Shown: positions 26,047 to 31,928 of the stretch, piece after piece
How positions within the stretch are numbered: position 1 is the first letter of the stretch
Layout: each line of letters begins with the position of its first letter
NCBI GenBank assembly: GCA_964472905.1
Contig: CAYYMI010000030.1
Span: forward strand, 1-31,928
Origin: Hellea sp964472905
GTDB lineage: Bacteria > Pseudomonadota > Alphaproteobacteria > Caulobacterales > Maricaulaceae
Length of the DNA: 31,928 nt
Direction of reading: 5' to 3'
Position numbers and translations under genes: made by a program
Notes under the pieces: generated by a model
The model's database searches: none
Told to the model about the DNA's origin: nothing
Seen by the model: only the letters and a program-made list of their open reading frames with translations

Positions 26047-26081
26047 TTGACATTTCCTTTCTCTAGAAATAACAGTTTCTA
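26047..26081 (+). promoter_or_regulatory. Possible promoter and inverted repeat of the RTX gene
   Basis: TTGACA (26047-26052) is followed after 17 bases by a weak -10 candidate TAACAG (26070-26075). The -10 forms the loop of an inverted repeat TAGAAA/TTTCTA (26064-26069 with 26076-26081). The geometry suits a repressor site over the -10, or chance. The leader to the ATG would be about 80 bases. Confidence 0.35.
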
Positions 26082-26161
26082 TTAATGGGGCGCACTCTAT
26101 CTGCATTTAAGCTGGTGGACTGCGTAATTTACTAACTCGCGATTTTGCGCAAGGGGCAGTT

Positions 26162-29100
26162 ATGGCAAATTTTGACGGAACAAATGGTGATGATATCATT
26201 AATGGCACAAATGGTGATGACACCATCGATGTCTCCCAAGGGGGTACAGACACGGTTAACGCAGGCGGTGGTGATGACACTATCATAGGTCAAAACGATA
26301 CATCTATGCCAGGTACGATAGATGGCGGCACTGGATTTGATGTTCTGAGATTTATTGACCCAGTTAATGGGTTTAGTAATAATGGTTTCTCATCACAAAA
26401 TGACTTTTTAACACTATCTAATGGTTATGATATTTCCAATGTTGAGCGCGTTGAAGTCATTCAATCTGGGGTACTAACCAGACTCTCTATAAATGGCTCA
26501 ACGGGGGCTGATGTAATTGATTTGTCCTCTGAAATTGCGAGTAATTATGATGTTCGTACGGGGAGCGGAAATGATACTGTTACCCTAGGGGCTTTTTCAG
26601 GGAGTGCTAATCTTGCGCTAGGAGGTGGCATTGATATTTATAATGGTGGCTCAAGCGGCAATGTCTTCTTTTTTGCAGGGTCAGGAGCTGACATATATAA
26701 TGGCGGTGCAGCAATCGAAACCATTGACTATATCTTTTCTACTGTTGGCGTTAATGTAAATCTTTTAACTGGCATAGGGTCTGGGGGATTTGCGGCTGGT
26801 GAGACCTATAGTAATATCGAAAATATCGAGGGTTCAAGCTTTGTGGATACGCTTATCGGCGACGCAAATGATAATAGGTTGTCAGGCCGTGGTGGAGACG
26901 ACATCATAGAGGGCGGGGCCGGGAATGACACACTTATTGCATCTGGCGGTAATGTAACCTTTACTGGTGGTACGGGTGAAGATTCCTTCATCTTTAATAT
27001 ATTTAATTTCTCACTTGATGGTGAAATCACTGATTTTGAGATAGGTGAAACGTTAGAAATAGGGCAGTTTTTTGAGGCTACAAACGGTTTTACTGTACCG
27101 ATATTTATTGGAACTGCAGCCTTTTCGAATGTCGTTGGGGAAATACGGTATGAATTTGTCTCAGGCACAACTGAATTGCAACTTGATACCGATGGTGATG
27201 GTGTTGCCGACGACATACTTGTTTTGTCAAATGGAGAATTGGATCTTGTAGACACTGGAACTGGAACAGGTTTCTTCACATTAAATTTAGAGGCCACCAC
27301 ACCAGCCATCGACGGCACTTCCGGTAACGACACACTAACAGGCACCGTAAATGATGACATCATTAACGGCTTTGGCGGTGATGACATCATTACCACGCTG
27401 ACGGGTAATGATACGGTTGATGCTGGCGGCGGGGATGATACTATTATTATCGACGTAAATGGTTCTGGAACTATTCTTGGCCAAGCAGGCAATGATACGA
27501 TCGAGGAATATAGCGACTCAGGTTTCTCGACTCTCTTAACTGAAAATACAGGTGAGACAATAATATTTACCTCGGCTGGGTCTTATACATTAACTGGAGT
27601 TGAAGTATTTAACGATTTCGATTCATCAGGCATATTGCAAAATCATTCATTATTTGGTTCCGCAGCGAGTGAAACTTTGGACGTTTCCAGCTTTGATTCA
27701 TCTGTAGGTCTTGTTATTTGGGCAGGTGCAGGCGATGACGTGCTTATAGGCGGTAGTGGATTTCAGCAATTATTTCCTGGCAGTGGTAATGATACCATCA
27801 CTACAGGAACTGGATTTGCAGATATTCGTGCAAGTGAGGGTTCAGATACAATTGATGGAACTGCTGGCTTTGTGCAGCTTGACTATTTTGAGTCCAGCGC
27901 GGGCATAAATATCGACCTTTCAGATGGTTTGGCAGAGAGTGGCGGTTATGCACAAGGAGATATACTTATTAGCGTAGAGGCAGTCTCTGGTTCTGACTTT
28001 GATGATTTGCTGACGGGTTCTTCTGCAAACGATCAATTGCAGGGTAATACTGGGAATGATGTCATATCTGGTCTAGGGGGGGCGGATTTTCTTACTGGTG
28101 GATTTGGTGATGATGTCATCGATGGCGGTTCTGACGATGATGTCATAGTCGGTGGCGCGGGTATGGACACACTGACCGGTGGTGCAGGATCTGATAGACT
28201 CGAATTTTTCCAGTATACTGATAATGACTTTGAAGACACGATCACAGATTTTGGAACTGGCGACAGTCTCCGTTTATTCGACTCTTTTATTAACGGCGCA
28301 GTAGTCTTGCCAATCTTTATCGGGACAGATGCTTTTTCAAACACGCAATTTGAACTCCGCTATGAAAATGCGAATGGTCAGACATTGCTACAGCTCGACG
28401 AAGACGGAGACGGTGTTGCTGATCAGACGTTGACCCTTGAGGGTGGTGAATTTGAACTTGCAGTTACAAACAACCAAGGGTTCTTTTTTGACCTTGTTAT
28501 TGTTGAGCCCCCAATTGATGGCACGTCTGGCAATGACACTCTAACAGGCACCGTAAATGATGACGTCATTAACGGCCTTGGCGGTGATGATATCATTACC
28601 ACGCTGACGGGTAATGATACGGTTGATGCGGGTAGCGGCAATGATACGATTATCATCAGTCAAGATGGCTTCGGGACGATTGAGGGCGGAACAGGACAAG
28701 ACGTTGTTCAAATTGAAGCAAATTTCCTGTCGCGGTCTGAATCAAACTTGGCAACCACGCCTGAAATTGATTTGTTTACCAATGCGGGTGTTTACGATCT
28801 CTCTCGGGTTGAACGGATTGAAGCACTTGCTTCTGAAACCGGAGATATAAACGAACTTATTCTAGTTGGAAATAATGGGGTGAATAACTTCGACCTAACC
28901 GGCGAAACTATAAATGGTCGCGCGACTATTTATGCTGGCGGCTCAAGCGACACTGTGACTGTGAGTGACACTGGCGCGTTTGTAGATGTGTTTTTGGGAA
29001 ATGGGGCCGATATCTTCAACGGCGGTACCGATAATTCCCTTATTGCGCCAGGGGCAGGCGCCGACACAATTAACGGCGGTTCGGGTTTTGAAACTCTAAG

Positions 29101-31928
29101 CTATCAAGACTCGACACAGGGCGTAAATGTTAATCTTGAAACAGGCGTTGGATCAGGAGGATTTGCCGCTGGTGATATTCTTAACAACGTTGACGGGGTT
29201 TGGGGCTCAAACTTTGATGATGTCCTAATAGGCAATGCCGACGATAATTCTTTATGGGGTGGCAATGGAGGCGTTGACGTCATTGACGGCGGCGCAGGAA
29301 ATGACACAATTTTCGTCTCCTTAGGGACACAAACACTTACGGGCGGTGAGGGTTCCGATAACTTTAACTATTTCTCTCCGAATTCTATTGGGAGCTTGAA
29401 TAGTGAAATTACTGACTTGGAGGAGATAGATAGCATTTCTATTGGTAGGGGCACTTTTGACGGCGTGTTCGGTGCGCCGACATTTATTGGCGAAGCTGCA
29501 TTTTCAAATATAGCTGGCGAATTACGTTATGAGCATGTTGGCGGAGAAACTCTGCTGCAACTCGACAGAGATGGTGACGGTGTCACCGACGAAACGCTTA
29601 CGATCTCCAATGGTGAGTTTAATCTAGCAAATACGAGTACAAGTGAATTTTCACTTAATCTTGTTATCGATAACTCTACTCCCGGTGTCGTGACAAATAC
29701 AAATGATTCTGGATCAGGGAGTCTGCGCGAGGCGGTATTAGACTCAAATGCATCTAACGGCACTGTGCCTATCGTGTTTGATCCAGCCGTTATCGGTCAA
29801 ACAATCTCGGTATTGAACGCCTTAGAGTTGAGCGCGAATACCGATATTGATGGTAATGTTGATATCTTTTTAGATCAAAATACATCATTATTTGTGCTAG
29901 CCGGAGACTCGACCACGGTCACACTCGATGTCAATAATATCACAATTGATGTTGATGAAACCCAGACGACGGATACAACGACGTTTTTAAACTTCATTGA
30001 TGTTATTGCGGACGGCGTAACGATCAACAATAATTCAAATATAGATGCGAGCGGAATTGGGGGTGATCCCGCGACTGATATATCAAGCGTTATTGGAATT
30101 GGAGGTTTGGGAGATAACTTAACAGTCGTCAACTCAGCGGATGCTAGTATCGTAACAACAGGCAGATTTGCGATCAACGCCGTTGATTCTGCCGAAAACA
30201 TCACAGCGAATATTGTCAATGATGGCACACTGATCGCTGGCGATGATACAATTCGTATTCAGGTTGGAACGATTACCAACTCCGGGCTGATTGAATCGAC
30301 TGGAACGTTCTTCAATGGCTTTTTGGGAATTTCGGGTGCCTTTGCTGATGCGATCGCATTAATAACCCCTGATGGAACCCCAACACTCCCAGTTCCTGAG
30401 GGTCCGGTTCATATCATAAATACAGATACGGGCGTGATTGATGGTGTGCGGGCCGGTATTCAGTTTTTCGACGGTGGTCGCATCGACAATGATGGATTAA
30501 TCACAGGAGATTCTGTTGCGATTGTAACCGCTTCAGAATTTCTTTTAAATAATTCTGGAACTCTATCGAGCGAAGGTGAAAACTTTGGCTTCGCTAATGA
30601 TGGAAATGAAGATACTGCAACATTGCAGATTAGCCAGGGGTCACAGGCTGTAGAAGTCAATAATAGCGGCGTAATTGAGAGTCCTGATTTTGCTATCTCA
30701 TCCTTTTCCGGGGCAACTATTAACAACTTAATTGATGGTCAGATACTGGCTGATACAGACGGCACTAATGACGACGCCGTGGCATTTAGAGGCTCCGTTT
30801 TGGATGATTTCATTGTTGAAGCCTTCCAAACGACCGCTTTTGTAGATCAGTCTACAAATCTAATGAGCGATCAAGGCATAACTATTGATGCCAATGGTGA
30901 TTTGGTTCTCTCCGATGGAACCTTTTTAATTGCGGGGAGCGCAAACGGAGGTGGTTTCCCGACGGGTGCATTCGTAGCTGATGTATTCCTTTTGGCTCTC
31001 ATCGACATTGCTGCCACGCAAAATACGGGTGCCTTAGTCTATCAAACAGATGCCAACGGGATATTGTTCCCATCAACCATTAATGTTGTGTCACCAATCC
31101 TTGGCTCAGTTACGGTCAATTTTGTGAGTGGTCAGGGCCTTACGGTGAGCGATCCAAATGGCGGTCCTGTCTTTAATGTCCCAGCCGATGTTGATTTCGG
31201 CGATACCATCACAAATGAAGGTACGATTAACGGCGATATTAGTACAGGTCTTGGCGATGATGTCGTCACCAATACAGGGTCGATTGATGGCGATATATCG
31301 CTTGGCAGAGGCAATGATACCGTAGAGGCCGGCGGGAGTGATAATATAATAGATGGAGGCGAAGGCATAGATGAAGCTCAATATGCTAATTCATCTAGCG
31401 GAGTGATCGTCAATCTGGCCTCAGGCTTTACCTCTGGCGGGGACGCGGCGGGGGATACTCTGGTTAATATTGAAAACCTGCTAGGATCTAGCTTTAATGA
31501 TCGCTTAACAGGCGATGCTGGCGACAATGTCCTCTCAGGCGCGGTAGGTCACGATGTTCTTATAGGCAGCGCGGGCAATGATACGCTCAATGGCGGGACA
31601 GGTGATGATGTTCTGGATGGCGGCGTCGGGAATGATACCCTTGATGGTGGCGCCGATAATGATACGGCCGTCTTTGATCTTTTAAGTGCAAATTACACGA
31701 TTACCGAAAATGCGGACGGGTCTTTCACAGTAACGGATAATGTAGGAAGTGCAGGGACGGATACGCTGATTGATATCGAATCTGCTCAGTTCTCTGATAC
31801 CACGATTGATCTGACGAACTTCGTTTCGGAAACAAACCTGACCAACGGTGATGATGTTTTCACAGGTACAACGGGGGATGACATCATCAACGCACTGGAC
31901 GGGAATGATGATGTTAATGGCTCTCTGG
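26162..31928 (+). CDS. Giant RTX calcium-binding, probably secreted repeat protein (partial, runs off the window)
   Basis: The frame is open without a stop from ATG 26162 (AAGGGG five bases upstream) to the window edge, 1,922 codons, with no C-terminus. There is no N-terminal signal peptide, and RTX nonapeptides (GGxGxDxu) start by residue 7, as in type I secretion substrates whose signal is C-terminal. Three tandem modules (about residues 4-382, 383-784, 785-1171) each have leading RTX repeats, a GVNVNL...NIENIEGSSF-type segment, a second RTX block and a tail resembling the serralysin M10 C-terminal domain (FIGTAAFSN, GEIRYE, LDTDGDGVADDILVLSNGE). A CSLREA-like motif (NTNDSGSGSLREAVLDSNA) near 1177-1195 opens a beta-helix region to about 1680, then more RTX repeats. 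No protease or lipase active site is seen. It is probably an adhesin or surface-layer/matrix protein. Confidence 0.85.
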   Translation, partial: MANFDGTNGDDIINGTNGDDTIDVSQGGTDTVNAGGGDDTIIGQNDTSMPGTIDGGTGFDVLRFIDPVNGFSNNGFSSQNDFLTLSNGYDISNVERVEVIQSGVLTRLSINGSTGADVIDLSSEIASNYDVRTGSGNDTVTLGAFSGSANLALGGGIDIYNGGSSGNVFFFAGSGADIYNGGAAIETIDYIFSTVGVNVNLLTGIGSGGFAAGETYSNIENIEGSSFVDTLIGDANDNRLSGRGGDDIIEGGAGNDTLIASGGNVTFTGGTGEDSFIFNIFNFSLDGEITDFEIGETLEIGQFFEATNGFTVPIFIGTAAFSNVVGEIRYEFVSGTTELQLDTDGDGVADDILVLSNGELDLVDTGTGTGFFTLNLEATTPAIDGTSGNDTLTGTVNDDIINGFGGDDIITTLTGNDTVDAGGGDDTIIIDVNGSGTILGQAGNDTIEEYSDSGFSTLLTENTGETIIFTSAGSYTLTGVEVFNDFDSSGILQNHSLFGSAASETLDVSSFDSSVGLVIWAGAGDDVLIGGSGFQQLFPGSGNDTITTGTGFADIRASEGSDTIDGTAGFVQLDYFESSAGINIDLSDGLAESGGYAQGDILISVEAVSGSDFDDLLTGSSANDQLQGNTGNDVISGLGGADFLTGGFGDDVIDGGSDDDVIVGGAGMDTLTGGAGSDRLEFFQYTDNDFEDTITDFGTGDSLRLFDSFINGAVVLPIFIGTDAFSNTQFELRYENANGQTLLQLDEDGDGVADQTLTLEGGEFELAVTNNQGFFFDLVIVEPPIDGTSGNDTLTGTVNDDVINGLGGDDIITTLTGNDTVDAGSGNDTIIISQDGFGTIEGGTGQDVVQIEANFLSRSESNLATTPEIDLFTNAGVYDLSRVERIEALASETGDINELILVGNNGVNNFDLTGETINGRATIYAGGSSDTVTVSDTGAFVDVFLGNGADIFNGGTDNSLIAPGAGADTINGGSGFETLSYQDSTQGVNVNLETGVGSGGFAAGDILNNVDGVWGSNFDDVLIGNADDNSLWGGNGGVDVIDGGAGNDTIFVSLGTQTLTGGEGSDNFNYFSPNSIGSLNSEITDLEEIDSISIGRGTFDGVFGAPTFIGEAAFSNIAGELRYEHVGGETLLQLDRDGDGVTDETLTISNGEFNLANTSTSEFSLNLVIDNSTPGVVTNTNDSGSGSLREAVLDSNASNGTVPIVFDPAVIGQTISVLNALELSANTDIDGNVDIFLDQNTSLFVLAGDSTTVTLDVNNITIDVDETQTTDTTTFLNFIDVIADGVTINNNSNIDASGIGGDPATDISSVIGIGGLGDNLTVVNSADASIVTTGRFAINAVDSAENITANIVNDGTLIAGDDTIRIQVGTITNSGLIESTGTFFNGFLGISGAFADAIALITPDGTPTLPVPEGPVHIINTDTGVIDGVRAGIQFFDGGRIDNDGLITGDSVAIVTASEFLLNNSGTLSSEGENFGFANDGNEDTATLQISQGSQAVEVNNSGVIESPDFAISSFSGATINNLIDGQILADTDGTNDDAVAFRGSVLDDFIVEAFQTTAFVDQSTNLMSDQGITIDANGDLVLSDGTFLIAGSANGGGFPTGAFVADVFLLALIDIAATQNTGALVYQTDANGILFPSTINVVSPILGSVTVNFVSGQGLTVSDPNGGPVFNVPADVDFGDTITNEGTINGDISTGLGDDVVTNTGSIDGDISLGRGNDTVEAGGSDNIIDGGEGIDEAQYANSSSGVIVNLASGFTSGGDAAGDTLVNIENLLGSSFNDRLTGDAGDNVLSGAVGHDVLIGSAGNDTLNGGTGDDVLDGGVGNDTLDGGADNDTAVFDLLSANYTITENADGSFTVTDNVGSAGTDTLIDIESAQFSDTTIDLTNFVSETNLTNGDDVFTGTTGDDIINALDGNDDVNGSL
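27308..27450 (+). repeat. RTX module direct repeat, copy 1
   Basis: This is the start of the second large module of the RTX gene. It is nearly identical at the DNA level to 28514-28656, exactly 1,206 bases downstream and therefore in frame. The longest uninterrupted identity is 38 bases (27386-27423). The first module at 26171 encodes a related but more diverged version. Confidence 0.85.
28514..28656 (+). repeat. RTX module direct repeat, copy 2
   Basis: This is the start of the third large module, matching copy 1 at 27308-27450. The rest of the module is alignable as protein but far more diverged in DNA. Either the module head is under stronger constraint or recombination has homogenised it. 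Confidence 0.85.

Larger units (their letters stand above)
25841..26161. other. Divergent region between lexA and the giant RTX gene
   Basis: The left third holds the lexA leader, SOS box and promoter. The middle (25930-26040) is AT-rich with no clear signal. The right third holds a possible promoter, an inverted repeat and the ribosome-binding site AAGGGG (26151-26156) of the RTX gene. I saw no additional ORF. Confidence 0.6.

Noticed and set aside
26806..31381. Many minus-strand ORFs rich in Pro/Ser/Val opposite the RTX gene
   Set aside because: Asp/Gly/Thr repeat codons on the plus strand read as Ser/Pro/Val stretches on the minus strand. They share no family features and have no ribosome-binding sites.
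26162..31928. Regularly recurring short repeats considered as a CRISPR array or satellite
   Set aside because: The repeats are in frame, degenerate at third positions and encode RTX nonapeptides; there are no constant-length unique spacers.

Overview
The window looks like a chromosomal segment of a low-to-moderate GC alphaproteobacterium, most likely a marine stalked or budding relative of Caulobacter (Maricaulales/Hyphomonadales type). Three things point there. The gene order dnaE - rpsB-tsf-pyrH-frr-uppS-cdsA-dxr-rseP-bamA-skp-lpxD-fabZ-lpxA-lpxI-lpxB is the caulobacter-like envelope cluster. LpxI is used instead of LpxH. The LexA operators have the alphaproteobacterial form GTTC-N7-GTTC. 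This assignment is inference from gene content; no rRNA or phylogenetic marker was compared.

Layout. 1-736: a hydroxyisobutyrate-dehydrogenase-like gene on the minus strand that stops about 55 residues early. 737-4580: a LexA-type promoter drives a 30-codon membrane micropeptide and then dnaE. 4647-5048: an orphan secreted TPR-like protein on the minus strand. 5049-20310: a long plus-strand run covering translation (rpsB, tsf, frr), UMP kinase (pyrH), isoprenoid and phospholipid precursors (uppS, cdsA, dxr), envelope proteolysis (rseP), outer-membrane protein assembly (bamA, skp) and lipid A synthesis (lpxD, fabZ, lpxA, lpxI, lpxB). Most gaps there are a few bases or small overlaps, so it behaves as one or a few operons. 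20311-23044: gltX-gltA on the minus strand. 23103-25190: comEC on the plus strand. 25205-25840: lexA on the minus strand, with its own SOS box. 26162-31928: the first 1,922 codons of a giant calcium-binding RTX-type protein that runs off the end.

The main points of interest are: (1) a LexA box (962-976) over the promoter of a 30-residue hydrophobic peptide directly ahead of dnaE, resembling the SidA division-inhibitor arrangement; (2) a ribosomal protein S2 with an Ala/Pro/Glu-rich linker and a complete DUF2853 domain fused at its C-terminus, preceded by a structured leader; (3) two convergent gene pairs in which the minus-strand gene's intrinsic terminator lies inside the 3' coding end of its plus-strand neighbour; (4) a giant RTX protein built from three tandem copies of a serralysin-C-terminus-like module without a protease, followed by a beta-helix region. 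The SOS circuit is visible at both ends of the window: lexA at 25.8 kb and its likely target at 1 kb.
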